From assembly GCF_900143085.1 (NCBI RefSeq), contig NZ_FRCZ01000004.1:361671-425670 (forward strand): a stretch of DNA of 64,000 bases, written 5' to 3'. The notes under the pieces are model-generated. The model searched no databases and was not told where the DNA came from. It saw only the letters and a list, made by a program, of their open reading frames with translations. The translations under genes were made by a program, and so were the position numbers. Origin of the DNA: Gracilibacillus kekensis. GTDB taxonomy: Bacteria; Bacillota; Bacilli; Bacillales; Amphibacillaceae. Positions 27,237-35,820 of this stretch are shown piece by piece; positions within the stretch are counted from its first letter, which is position 1; every line of letters begins with the position of its first letter.

Positions 27237-27611
27237 TTATTCAGTTGCTTTCAAATCAAATGTAATATGATCTTCATCCTTTACCTCATAATCAGCTATT
27301 CCTACATTCGCCATCTCACCATTTATTTCATACATCCAGTAATGCTTTTCTTCGATATTTTGTTGATGTCCTTCAATTGCAGTCAAAAAACCTTCTTCTG
27401 AAACTTCTACATTATAATTTTCTTCTAATACAGTTAAGAGTGTTGTTTCAGATTCGACCGTAATATTTTCATTACTGATTTGTGTATCACTCGTTTGATC
27501 TGTAATTGTTATTTGTACATTTACTTCTTCTGTTATTGCTTCATCTTCACCACAAGCTGCTAATAATATTGTTAAGACAATAATAGATAATATTTGTGTT
27601 ATTTTTTTCAT
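27237..27611 (-). CDS. DUF4430 lipoprotein, probable corrinoid-binding protein
   Basis: A 124-residue protein with a lipoprotein signal peptide (lipobox LAAC, Cys at about 20) and a C-terminal DUF4430 domain (about 55-122; HYWMYEINGEMANVGIADYEV). That domain is related to the C-terminal domain of human transcobalamin and intrinsic factor. With the riboswitch upstream and an S component downstream, it probably captures cobalamin at the outer face of the membrane. Its ribosome site is part of a hairpin (27622-27643). Confidence 0.82.
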   Translation of the reverse strand: MKKITQILSIIVLTILLAACGEDEAITEEVNVQITITDQTSDTQISNENITVESETTLLTVLEENYNVEVSEEGFLTAIEGHQQNIEEKHYWMYEINGEMANVGIADYEVKDEDHITFDLKATE

Positions 27612-27621
27612 TTATAATTCT

Positions 27622-27643
27622 CCTCAATTTAAATTAGTTGAGG
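27622..27643 (-). promoter_or_regulatory. Hairpin sequestering the ribosome-binding site
   Basis: On the minus strand CCTCAA pairs with TTGAGG around a 10-base loop. TTGAGG is the first half of the TTGAGGAG ribosome site of the DUF4430 gene. This suggests that the cobalamin riboswitch upstream acts on translation initiation. Confidence 0.5.
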
Positions 27644-27722
27644 ATAAAAGCTATGTTATAGTATGTATTTCTGTATACACCTAGACCACATGCTTATTCC
27701 TCGAAGCATGAATATAGATGAA

Positions 27723-27876
27723 TAATGGCAGGTCTCCTGACTTGTGCTTTACTTCTACTTTAGCCTCTTCCCATACGTAATACGTACAGTGATATCAGCT
27801 ATTTCGTCTGCACTTACAGTTGCGAGGACAGTTCTGGACTTACACCAGATTCCCTATTAAGAAATTGTCACCATTA
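27723..27876 (-). ncRNA. Cobalamin riboswitch aptamer
   Basis: Minus-strand hallmarks in order: P1 strand TAATGG, AATAGGGAA, CTGGTGTAAGTCCAG, ACTGTCCTCGCAACTGTAA, GAAGAGGC, and the B12 box AAGTCAGGAGACCTGCC, which ends with the P1 partner CCATTA. All core blocks of the class are present in the right order. It precedes the DUF4430 lipoprotein and ECF S component genes by about 110 bases and begins 17 bases past the resD stop. Confidence 0.93.
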
Positions 27877-27892
27877 AACATAATTCATTTTT

Positions 27893-28612
27893 TTATGTTT
27901 GTGATATTTCGAACTTGTAGCCAACGCCCCATACGGTTACAATCATTTTCGCTGCATCTGTTGAGACTTTGCTTAATTTCTCCCGGAGTCTCTTGACATG
28001 AGTGTCAACTGTTCTTAAATCTCCAAAAAACTCATACTTCCAAACTTCTTTTAATAATTCTTCTCTATCAAATACTTTGTCAGGTGATTTAGCCAAAAAC
28101 AGTAATAATTCATATTCTTTAGGAGTTAAATTCACTTCTTTATTATCAGCTAAAACACGATGTGCGTCATTGTCGATCATAAGGTGTGGGAATTCAATCA
28201 TATCCTTTGACCGGTTGGAAGAATTCATGATTGTGGAACTATTCGATCTTCTTAATAATGCTTTTACTCGTAAGACAACTTCTCTGGGACTAAAAGGTTT
28301 GACAATATAATCATCCGTCCCTGCTTCAAATCCATGAATCCGACTTAATTCTTCACCTTTAGCGGTTAGCATAATGACAGGTGTGGATTTTTTTGCGCGC
28401 AAATCCTTACATACTTCGAGTCCATCTTTCCCAGGCATCATTAAATCCAAAAGTATTACTTCGTATTCTTCAGATAGAGCAAGTTTTAAGCCTTCTTCAC
28501 CATCTTCTGCCTCATCTACCTGATAACCTTCACGCTCTAAATACATTTTTAACAAGCGTCTAATACGTTCTTCGTCATCTACTACTAATATTTTTTTTAT
28601 TTCATTTTCCAC
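27893..28612 (-). CDS. resD: Response regulator ResD
   Basis: An OmpR/PhoB-type transcription factor of 239 residues. Its receiver domain (about 5-120) has the acidic pair DDEE, phosphorylated Asp in LLDLMMPGKDG (about 57) and Lys in IVKPF. A winged-helix domain follows (about 140-235). In B. subtilis ResD controls aerobic/anaerobic respiration and is phosphorylated by ResE. No resE follows here: the next item is the cobalamin riboswitch. It has its own promoter and lies 332 bases from resC, so it is separate from resABC. Start is GTG at 28612. Confidence 0.93.
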   Translation of the reverse strand: MENEIKKILVVDDEERIRRLLKMYLEREGYQVDEAEDGEEGLKLALSEEYEVILLDLMMPGKDGLEVCKDLRAKKSTPVIMLTAKGEELSRIHGFEAGTDDYIVKPFSPREVVLRVKALLRRSNSSTIMNSSNRSKDMIEFPHLMIDNDAHRVLADNKEVNLTPKEYELLLFLAKSPDKVFDREELLKEVWKYEFFGDLRTVDTHVKRLREKLSKVSTDAAKMIVTVWGVGYKFEISQT

Positions 28613-28638
28613 CCTTCTCCCCCCCTATCTCTTTCTAT

Positions 28639-28667
28639 AGTATATCTATAAAAAGCACAAGAGACAA
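28639..28667 (-). promoter_or_regulatory. SigA promoter of resD
   Basis: TTGTCT, a 17-base spacer and TATACT on the minus strand. The -35 box lies in the stem of the upstream terminator hairpin. Confidence 0.55.
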
Positions 28668-28683
28668 TTATCTCTTGTACTTT
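28650..28683 (-). terminator. Terminator between resABC and resD
   Basis: Minus-strand AAGTACAAGAGATAA pairs with TTGTCTCTTGTGCTT and is followed by TTTTATAG. Confidence 0.65.
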
Positions 28684-28944
28684 TATTTTGAACCGTTACG
28701 ACTTCAGAATCAACTGATATAAAGGAATGACGGACTACACAGAAAGTGTTAACACCTGTGTTGCCTACAGGACATAGGTGTACTTAGCAAATGCTCTTCC
28801 ATCACGAACCGAATGACATTCGCCTACAGGTATTCCAATCGGCAAGTCTTCTTTATTTCATAAGGTCGCCTAGTTTTTGGTTGCTCGAAGTTAGACATTG
28901 TGAATTTTTACACTTTCTTACCTTATTAAAAAAGTTGATGTAGA
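28684..28944. other. Non-coding gap downstream of resC
   Basis: About 260 bases between the resC stop and the terminator. It holds two copies of CCTGTAGGC (minus strand) inside local inverted repeats but no supported reading frame. It could be a long 3' untranslated region or the decayed remains of a gene. Confidence 0.4.
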
Positions 28945-30135
28945 TTATGCGTAAGAATGCAATCCAGCTAATACTAAATTAACTACAATTAAATTAAACA
29001 TAATAATCGTAAAGCCGACAACTGCTAACCATGCAGAACGTTCTCCGTGCCATCCTTTTGATAGACGAAGATGTAAAAATATAGCATAGAAGAAAAACGT
29101 AATTAACGCCCAAACTTCTTTCGGATCCCAACCCCAATATCGGTTCCAAGCTTCTTGTGCCCAGATTGCTGCAAAAATCAGACCACCTAATGTAAAGACA
29201 GGAAAACCAATAGCTACTGCTCGATAACAAACTTCATCTAATAATTCTGGATTAGCCTTCTTCAAGATAGGCTGTATCGCCGCTGCAATTCGTTTACGCA
29301 ATATTAATCTCATTACTAAATATAAACCTAAACCAATCAATAAAGACCAAACTAATGTATTTAGTTTACGTGGGGCTTCAGCTCCATGCATCCACTCTGG
29401 TGTCGGAATCATAGCTTCCATTCTATTTTCTGTTAATAATTCACCATCACCAGGTCCAAAAATTGCAGGTAAATGATAATTTAATGTTGACTCATTTCCG
29501 TCTACGGAATAAGAAAAAGAAGCATTATAATCCATTGCCGAAAATGTACTGGTAATAAGCACAAATCCAATGGTTGCACACACGGAATACATGATTATCT
29601 CTAACCCTATTGTTTTCAATGTTATTTTGGTTTGATCGATTTGACGGATAAGGTAAATAATTCCTGCAACAAAACTAACTGCTAATATAGCTTCTCCTAA
29701 AGCAACGGTTGTCACATGGATATATAACCAATGACTTTTGAGAGAAGGAACTAATGGTGATATTTCTGTAGGATACATGCTTGCATATGCAATAATTAAT
29801 AAAGCTATCGGCAAAGCAAATAATCCTAGTAGTTCAATTCGATAGATCAAATACAAAATGATAAAAGCGAACACTAGCATCATACCGAAAAATGTTACAA
29901 ATTCAAACATATTACTTACTGGGGCATGCCCACTTGCTATCCATCTTGTGATAAAATAACCTACTTGCGCAACAAATCCTAGTATCGTAGTACCTATAGC
30001 AAGTTTATTAACAAGTGTAAATTGTTTCTCTTTTCGTTTATCTCTAATAGTTGCTGCGAAAAAGACAATCGAAATTAAATAAATCACAAACGCAGTATAT
30101 AATAACCCACCACTAATTGAAATATAATCCAACAT
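28945..30135 (-). CDS. resC: Cytochrome c biogenesis protein ResC (CcsA/CcsB family)
   Basis: The 396-residue multi-span membrane subunit of the system II cytochrome c synthetase. The haem-handling WWD-type motif reads [14 protein letters not shown] (about residue 325), with conserved histidines elsewhere ([20 protein letters not shown]). With ResB it exports haem and attaches it to apocytochrome c outside the membrane. It starts 25 bases after resB with GGAAGGAGG. Several extra polar residues in the 210-260 loop look normal for Bacillaceae. Confidence 0.94.
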   Translation of the reverse strand: MLDYISISGGLLYTAFVIYLISIVFFAATIRDKRKEKQFTLVNKLAIGTTILGFVAQVGYFITRWIASGHAPVSNMFEFVTFFGMMLVFAFIILYLIYRIELLGLFALPIALLIIAYASMYPTEISPLVPSLKSHWLYIHVTTVALGEAILAVSFVAGIIYLIRQIDQTKITLKTIGLEIIMYSVCATIGFVLITSTFSAMDYNASFSYSVDGNESTLNYHLPAIFGPGDGELLTENRMEAMIPTPEWMHGAEAPRKLNTLVWSLLIGLGLYLVMRLILRKRIAAAIQPILKKANPELLDEVCYRAVAIGFPVFTLGGLIFAAIWAQEAWNRYWGWDPKEVWALITFFFYAIFLHLRLSKGWHGERSAWLAVVGFTIIMFNLIVVNLVLAGLHSYA

Positions 30136-30160
30136 TTTCTCCTCCTTCCATCACCTAATT

Positions 30161-31786
30161 TTAGTCCTGTTTTTGCTTATTTTCTTGATCTTCTACCATT
30201 TTAAATGACGTACCCTCGATTACTTTTTCTATTTCTTTTGTGAGTCCATACCAGTTTTTGTTTGTATGGCAGGCAATTAAAAGTTTTTCGTCACCTTGAT
30301 GGATCCAAATCCTCCGGTGTTGCCAATACATTCCTTGAATAACACCAATCATAAAAATAAACGCACCTAGTCCTAATATAGGTAATGTTAAATCTTTCCT
30401 TACTTTCAAACCACTTACATCCCTGACACTAAAATCAGTCAAACCAATTTTATACTGATTATCACCTGAGGGGATATTTTGGCCAATTGCCAAAAAGCTT
30501 GCTTCTTGTTCTTCTATATCCGGTCCATAAACAAAAAATACAAAACCTGGATTCCGAGGATAATTCGAAATTGATCTAGGTTGTCCATCATCTAATTCAT
30601 ATTCTGGATAATATTTATTTAACTCGATACGGTAGCCGTTTTCGAACTTATACTCACGCTTAGGATCCGTTAAATCAACTGTGAATTCTACAATAGCTTC
30701 TTCTTCCTCATCTGTTGTTTCATGTAATTTGAAGGACATGCTTTCAAATTCACTTAGTTGATAACTATCTTGATAGAGTGCTAACCCATTAATTTTCAAT
30801 GGTTCGTTTACAATTATTTCTCCACGCTTTATTTCTTCCAATTCTGCTTCAGTTCCGACAATATCATCTGATACATCCTGATAGATGACAGCATTTGTCT
30901 CAAAATGTTTTGGTACAGGACCACTATTGTTTTGTAAAGCTTCTTCAAATACAGCATCTTCTTCATCTTCACCGTATGTTTCGAAGATAAATTCCTGATT
31001 TTCTATGTAGTATTCTTGGTTCGTACTTGGTATTACGGTCGTTTCACCTTCTCGTACCCACACATAATCATCAATATACATAAAAGGCACAAAACGGAAG
31101 ATCGTACCTAATAGGAAGATAATAAGTCCTAGATGATTTACATATGGTCCCCACCTGGAAAATCTGCCTTTCTCAGCTAGTATGTGGCCGTCTTTCTCAG
31201 CAATCTTATAACGATTTTCCTTTAATTTACTGATCAATAGTTTTTTTTCATCAACTGAGTAATCTTTATATTCCCCGAACAATTTTTGTCTTTTAAGAAA
31301 ATTAGGATGTCGTTTTACCGCTTGGTGTTTTAAAGCTTTATATAGTGGTACCCCACGATCAATGCTCACAATAAAAATTGAAATACCTATTAAAGCTATT
31401 AAAATCATATACCACCACGAACCATATAAATTATGAAAGCCAAGTTGATAGTAAATTTGTCCAGTAATTCCATATTGGTCACGATAATGCACAGACGGAT
31501 CCACTGATCTTGGAATGTACATTTGCTGTGGATAAATAGTTCCTAACGCTGAAGCGACCAGTGCAATTGCAATTAACGTAACTCCTATTTTAACGGAAGA
31601 GAAAAAATTCCATATTTTATCAATGATAGAACGGTTTTTTGTTTTGGAACGTATCGAACTACCATCATAACGCATATTTAACAATTTACCTTTTTGGTCA
31701 TTATCTAGCGGATTTCCACATTTTTCGCAAATGGTGGTGCCTTCTTTATTAAGATGACCACATGTATTACATGTTATAGTGTTCAT
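30161..31786 (-). CDS. resB: Cytochrome c biogenesis protein ResB
   Basis: A 541-residue partner of ResC in system II cytochrome c maturation. Residues 1-27 form a zinc-ribbon (CNTCGH...CEKCGN), also found at the start of B. subtilis ResB. Membrane helices lie near 67-85, 126-144 and 212-230, with the last near 455-475. The large acidic extracytoplasmic region is between about 240 and 450. Second gene of resABC, 17 bases after resA. Confidence 0.93.
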   Translation of the reverse strand: MNTITCNTCGHLNKEGTTICEKCGNPLDNDQKGKLLNMRYDGSSIRSKTKNRSIIDKIWNFFSSVKIGVTLIAIALVASALGTIYPQQMYIPRSVDPSVHYRDQYGITGQIYYQLGFHNLYGSWWYMILIALIGISIFIVSIDRGVPLYKALKHQAVKRHPNFLKRQKLFGEYKDYSVDEKKLLISKLKENRYKIAEKDGHILAEKGRFSRWGPYVNHLGLIIFLLGTIFRFVPFMYIDDYVWVREGETTVIPSTNQEYYIENQEFIFETYGEDEEDAVFEEALQNNSGPVPKHFETNAVIYQDVSDDIVGTEAELEEIKRGEIIVNEPLKINGLALYQDSYQLSEFESMSFKLHETTDEEEEAIVEFTVDLTDPKREYKFENGYRIELNKYYPEYELDDGQPRSISNYPRNPGFVFFVYGPDIEEQEASFLAIGQNIPSGDNQYKIGLTDFSVRDVSGLKVRKDLTLPILGLGAFIFMIGVIQGMYWQHRRIWIHQGDEKLLIACHTNKNWYGLTKEIEKVIEGTSFKMVEDQENKQKQD

Positions 31787-31803
31787 TCAAAAACCCCTAA
31801 CCA

Positions 31804-32379
31804 TCATTTCGGTTCAATTTGCTTCAAGTAACCTTCTAGTCTCTCAAGTGTTAACTCTCCCAATACCCTTTCCACTACTACACCATTTTCATCAATGAAA
31901 TATGTGGTAGGCAATGGCCGTATACCATACGCATCCAAAACTTGACTTTTTTTGTCATGAAGAATAGGAAACGATAAATTATATTGGTCTACGAAATTAT
32001 CGATAACTATTTCGGTAGCATCAACACTGACCGCTACGATTTCTACCCCTTTTTCCTTATATTCAGGGTATAGTTGTTCCATATAAGGCATTTCACGTTC
32101 ACAAGGTTCGCAGTACGTTGCCCAAAAGTTGAGCATGACGCCTTTTCCTTCCAAATCAGATAATTTCATAGCTGTTTCATTATTAGTTGCTACTTGTTTC
32201 AATTGAAAATTCGGTGCTTGATCTCCAATGTTTACAACTGCATCTTCTTCTGCTGTTAGGTTGGAAACTACAGCAAATAATAATGCTGCGAATAATATAA
32301 TTAATATAGAAGAGCGAAATATTAAGCGATTTCTCTTTTTATTTTTCTTTGTTTGTTTCGCTTTTTCAATTTTATTCAT
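31804..32379 (-). CDS. resA: Thiol-disulfide oxidoreductase ResA
   Basis: A membrane-anchored thioredoxin-like protein (191 residues) that reduces the haem-binding cysteines of apocytochrome c outside the cell membrane. It has one N-terminal anchor (about 22-41) and the ResA-specific active site CEPC (in TYCEPCE, about residue 95). The ATG at 32379 lies ten bases after GGAGG; a GTG three codons upstream is too close to that site. It heads resABC. Confidence 0.94.
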   Translation of the reverse strand: MNKIEKAKQTKKNKKRNRLIFRSSILIILFAALLFAVVSNLTAEEDAVVNIGDQAPNFQLKQVATNNETAMKLSDLEGKGVMLNFWATYCEPCEREMPYMEQLYPEYKEKGVEIVAVSVDATEIVIDNFVDQYNLSFPILHDKKSQVLDAYGIRPLPTTYFIDENGVVVERVLGELTLERLEGYLKQIEPK

Positions 32380-32445
32380 AAGACTCACTCCCTCCGATCA
32401 TTGTATCATTTACAGTGATCAAAAATTGTGACAGTTATTTAACAA

Positions 32446-33162
32446 TTATTTCGCCAATTTCTTTAATTCCGCTATTTCGTGTGGTGTTAATTCTCTATGT
32501 TCGCCTGGCATTAATCCATCTAAAGTTAAAAATCCAAATTTTTCTCGTTTCAGTTTTTGTACTGGGGTCCCAATAGCTTCAAACATTCGTCTGATCTGTC
32601 TATTTTTACCTTGATGTAAGACCAGTTTAATAATAGCTGTTTTCTTTTGTGGATCAACAGACATTGTTTTTACATATTTAGCCTTTAGAAGGTCGCCTTC
32701 AGAACGAATTCCCTTTTTAAATAGCTGTAATTTTTCTTTCGATGGAATACCTTTTGTCTTAATTACATATTCCTTATTGAATTCATGGCTTGGATGCAAT
32801 AATAAATTAGTAAAATCCCCATCGTTTGTCAAAATTATTAACCCGGAAGTATCATAGTCAAGTCTACCGACTGGATAAATTCGTTCCTGGTATTCTTCAA
32901 AATAGTCAATAACCGTTTTTCTATTTTTGTTATCACTAACACTTGTAATTACACCTCTAGGTTTATAAAAAAGAAAATAAAGATGCTTTTCTTTTTCGAT
33001 TGGAACTCCTTCTACTTTCACTTCATCCTGTTCAGAAACTTTTGTTCCTAATTCGGTTACAGTCTTACCGTTAACTTCTACCAAGCCTTTTTCAATTAAT
33101 TTTTCTGCTTTTCTTCGCGACGTGATCCCACTTTTTGCGATCACTTTTTGTAATCGTTCCAT
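32446..33162 (-). CDS. rluB: 23S rRNA pseudouridine synthase RluB
   Basis: A 238-residue RsuA-family enzyme modifying a uridine in the peptidyl-transferase region of 23S rRNA. It has an S4 domain (about 2-60, SRRKAEKLIEKGLVEVNG) and a catalytic domain with the Asp in GRLDYDTSGL (about residue 102) and RQIRRMFEA near 190. Position between spmB and resA is that of B. subtilis ypuL. Confidence 0.95.
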   Translation of the reverse strand: MERLQKVIAKSGITSRRKAEKLIEKGLVEVNGKTVTELGTKVSEQDEVKVEGVPIEKEKHLYFLFYKPRGVITSVSDNKNRKTVIDYFEEYQERIYPVGRLDYDTSGLIILTNDGDFTNLLLHPSHEFNKEYVIKTKGIPSKEKLQLFKKGIRSEGDLLKAKYVKTMSVDPQKKTAIIKLVLHQGKNRQIRRMFEAIGTPVQKLKREKFGFLTLDGLMPGEHRELTPHEIAELKKLAK

Positions 33163-33299
33163 CTTCTCACACTTTCTCTAATAATTTATCTATCATTAAC
33201 TTCCTGAAGAGTTTCATCGAGTCAAAAGCCCGTTAACTGAAGTTTGACTTTATTTAAATACTTATGTCCATATCCATTTATGATCTTTACATGAAAAGG

Positions 33300-33322
33300 A
33301 GTAGCGCTATAAAAACGCTACT
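33300..33322 (-). terminator. Terminator of dacB-spmA-spmB
   Basis: Minus-strand AGTAGCG and CGCTACT form the stem around TTTTTATAG, followed by CCTTTTC. It overlaps the last codons of spmB. Confidence 0.5.
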
Positions 33323-33854
33323 ACAAAAATAACCACGTAACAATCATTACCGAGACCATTATACCAATAAAATCGGCAATCAGTCCAACTTTTAGCGCAT
33401 CCCCCATTTTTTTTATACCAACCGCACCAAAATATACGGTTAATATATAAAGTGTGGTATCAGTACTTCCCTGCATGGTTGATGCCAATCTCCCTAGAAA
33501 AGAATCAGGTCCATAAATTTTAATAATCTCAGAGGTGACACTTAATGCTGCTGTACCTGAAATAGGTCGTAAAATGGCAAGCGGGGCAATTTCAGCTGGA
33601 AATCCTACTTTTGATAGTACTGGCTGTAGAAAAGTAATAAATGCATCTAAAGCACCTGAACTTCTAAGAATGGCTATTGCTACTAACATTCCTAATAAAA
33701 AAGGAAGAAGAGAAATAGACATTTTTAAGCCTTCTTTCCCTCCTTCAACAAATACTTCATATGCTGGGACCTTTTTGATTATTGCAATAAGCAATATCAT
33801 CATAATTGTTATTGGAACCAACCAGATACTGATGATTGTCAACCACTCCACCAT
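33321..33854 (-). CDS. spmB: Spore maturation protein B
   Basis: A 177-residue membrane protein of the nucleoside-recognition (Gate) family. In B. subtilis SpmA and SpmB are needed for proper dehydration of the spore core. It has a Gly/Pro-rich core (AILRPISGTAALSVTSEI) and about five hydrophobic segments. Start is ATG at 33854 with AAGGGAG; the open frame runs eight codons further without support. It follows spmA by 20 bases. Confidence 0.93.
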   Translation of the reverse strand: MVEWLTIISIWLVPITIMMILLIAIIKKVPAYEVFVEGGKEGLKMSISLLPFLLGMLVAIAILRSSGALDAFITFLQPVLSKVGFPAEIAPLAILRPISGTAALSVTSEIIKIYGPDSFLGRLASTMQGSTDTTLYILTVYFGAVGIKKMGDALKVGLIADFIGIMVSVMIVTWLFL

Positions 33855-33874
33855 TTTGGACGCTCCCTTCGTAA

Positions 33875-34459
33875 TCAAAGTAATGAATCTCTTCTTTTTC
33901 TTAACAAACGGTCCACTGTAATTGCTGCAACAGTGGTAATTAAGGTAGCCAAAATTGTGCTTGCAACAATCTCTGTCGGAGCAACAGATTGATATTCCAT
34001 TCGAATTGCAATTACAGTTGTCGGAACAAGTGTAATACTGGAGGTGTTGATTACTAAAAAGGTTATCATCGAATTACTTGCACGATCAGATTGACTTATT
34101 TTTTTCATTTCTTCCATTGCTTTTATCCCCATCGGCGTAGCTGCATTACCTAATCCGAATAAATTAGCAGAAAAATTTGCAAGGATATAACCCATAGCCG
34201 GATGATCTGCAGGAAGTTCTGGAAACAATCTTCTAACAACTGGTCTTGAAACTTTCGCAAAGCCTCTTAAGATTCCTGCATGTTCCGCAACCCTCATAAT
34301 TCCCACCCAAAATACCAGAACACTCGTTAGACTGATAACAAGTGTCACTGCATCATTAGCACCTTTAAATAAGGCTTCATTTACTTGTTCCATTGTACCA
34401 TTAAACATAGCATAGACAATTCCGATGATAGCCATCATTGCCCAAATAATATTAATCAC
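33875..34459 (-). CDS. spmA: Spore maturation protein A
   Basis: A 194-residue membrane protein paired with SpmB, with the conserved NLFGLGNAATPMGIKAM segment (about 108-125). The likely start is GTG at 34459, giving MINIIWAMM as in B. subtilis; it overlaps the dacB end by eight bases. A GTG three codons earlier falls on the ribosome site. Confidence 0.93.
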   Translation of the reverse strand: MINIIWAMMAIIGIVYAMFNGTMEQVNEALFKGANDAVTLVISLTSVLVFWVGIMRVAEHAGILRGFAKVSRPVVRRLFPELPADHPAMGYILANFSANLFGLGNAATPMGIKAMEEMKKISQSDRASNSMITFLVINTSSITLVPTTVIAIRMEYQSVAPTEIVASTILATLITTVAAITVDRLLRKRRDSLL

Positions 34460-35558
34460 TAGTATCACCTAAGAATCGATGCACCTGTTGCCAAAAGTTT
34501 TCCCAAAATCCTTGACTATTATCTTCAGTTGAGGAAGTTTGATAAATAGCCGTGTCGATTATTAATTTTCCATTCAAATAGAATGCTCGTTTGCCAATCT
34601 GTTGAAATGATAAAGGTTCTTCTACTACATAGTTTTTTTGGTGAATTTGATTTAGTTCTTCCTCTGCTAATGGATAATATATTTCTTCTTTTATACTAGC
34701 TTCGATTACTTCAGAATGATTACTAGGTGAAGGCAGTGTAAATGTAATTGGTTCTTGTAATTTATAAAGCGGGAATTCTTTAAATCCCCACTCGAATAAT
34801 TGAATGTGATCTTGCCAGTCATTTGATGCGTTTAAAGTCACAGCAATCAGTGTTTGTCCATTTTTTTCAGCTGTTGATACTAATGTTCTACCTGCAGCAC
34901 GTGTATAGCCGGTTTTTCCTCCATTACTATATTTATATAAATGTGTTAATAATTTGTTTTTGTTTATCCAAGGATAGTCTCTAGATTTAGCTGAATAGGA
35001 AGATGTAGAAGATATTTCACGAAAAACAGGGTTTTCCATTGCATATTTTGTTAGAATCGCCATATCATATGCGCTTGAGTAGTGATTTTCTGAATCAAGT
35101 CCATGAGGATTATCAAAATGACTGTTATTCATACCAATCCATTTTGCTTTCTCATTCATCAAATACGTGAATCCTTCTTCACTGCCACCAACATGCTCGC
35201 TGATAGCTACTGCCGCATCATTTCCCGAACGTAACATCAAACCGTAGACTAGTTCTTCTAAGGTAATGACGTCATCTTGTTTTAAATAAATGGATGAACC
35301 TTCGGTTATTGTTGCTTTATCACTTATTTTCACCTTTTCCTCTAATTTCCCGGATTCTATCGCAATAATCGCAGTCATTATTTTTGTAATACTGGCAATA
35401 AGTGTGGGAGTATTAGCCTCTTTTTCAAAAAGGACCCTACCTGTACTCTGATCCATTAATATGGCGTTTTCGGCCGATACTTGCACATTAGCTTTAGTCA
35501 CATTCGGGAAAATAACAAAACATGTTATAAGACAAATACTATAGATGATTTTTCGCAT
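34452..35558 (-). CDS. dacB: D-alanyl-D-alanine carboxypeptidase DacB (PBP5*)
   Basis: A sporulation-specific carboxypeptidase that trims cortex peptides and so controls cross-linking. The 368-residue protein has a signal peptide (to about 24), the SxxK motif SITK (about 56), SGND (about 113) and KTG (about 218), followed by the C-terminal beta domain. It heads dacB-spmA-spmB, SigE-driven in B. subtilis. Start ATG at 35558 has AGAGGTG. Confidence 0.94.
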   Translation of the reverse strand: MRKIIYSICLITCFVIFPNVTKANVQVSAENAILMDQSTGRVLFEKEANTPTLIASITKIMTAIIAIESGKLEEKVKISDKATITEGSSIYLKQDDVITLEELVYGLMLRSGNDAAVAISEHVGGSEEGFTYLMNEKAKWIGMNNSHFDNPHGLDSENHYSSAYDMAILTKYAMENPVFREISSTSSYSAKSRDYPWINKNKLLTHLYKYSNGGKTGYTRAAGRTLVSTAEKNGQTLIAVTLNASNDWQDHIQLFEWGFKEFPLYKLQEPITFTLPSPSNHSEVIEASIKEEIYYPLAEEELNQIHQKNYVVEEPLSFQQIGKRAFYLNGKLIIDTAIYQTSSTEDNSQGFWENFWQQVHRFLGDTSD

Positions 35559-35669
35559 GACACACCTCTTCTCACATGACAACTACGTTTGTATCATTGT
35601 ATGCAGACAGGCTATGCATATGCCAAAAATGTAAAACAGTTTAAGACACTCTATGTTTCTCCAGTGATT

Positions 35670-35741
35670 GTGGAATCTATTTATACTTTTTGGTAACTTT
35701 CATTCCAGCGAATTGTTTTATCCAAAGATCCACTTTGTCTG
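35670..35741. repeat. Decayed half-copy of the composite repeat
   Basis: TTGTGGAATCTATTTATAC followed by ACTTTCATTCC, GAATTGTTTTATCC and AAGATCCACTTT tracks the left half of copy 3 (43193-43271: TTGTAGAATCTATTTATAG, ACTTTCACTCC, GAATGTTTTACC, AAGATCCACTTT). It breaks off where the inner hairpin would begin. It lies upstream of dacB. Confidence 0.6.
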
Positions 35742-35753
35742 ATAAATACACAT

Positions 35754-35789
35754 AAATCCAAACGAAAGCTATTCGAATCGTTTGGATTT
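35754..35789 (-). terminator. Terminator of scpA-scpB
   Basis: AAATCCAAACGA pairs with TCGTTTGGATTT around a short A/T loop. The arms nearly equal those of the hairpin behind cotJC (20422-20455). Confidence 0.6.
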
Positions 35790-35820
35790 CAATAATTACG
35801 ATACACTTATGTCCGATTTT

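Noticed and set aside
28684..28944. Degenerate resE or another gene remnant behind resC
   Set aside because: No kinase motif can be read in any frame; left as unexplained non-coding DNA.
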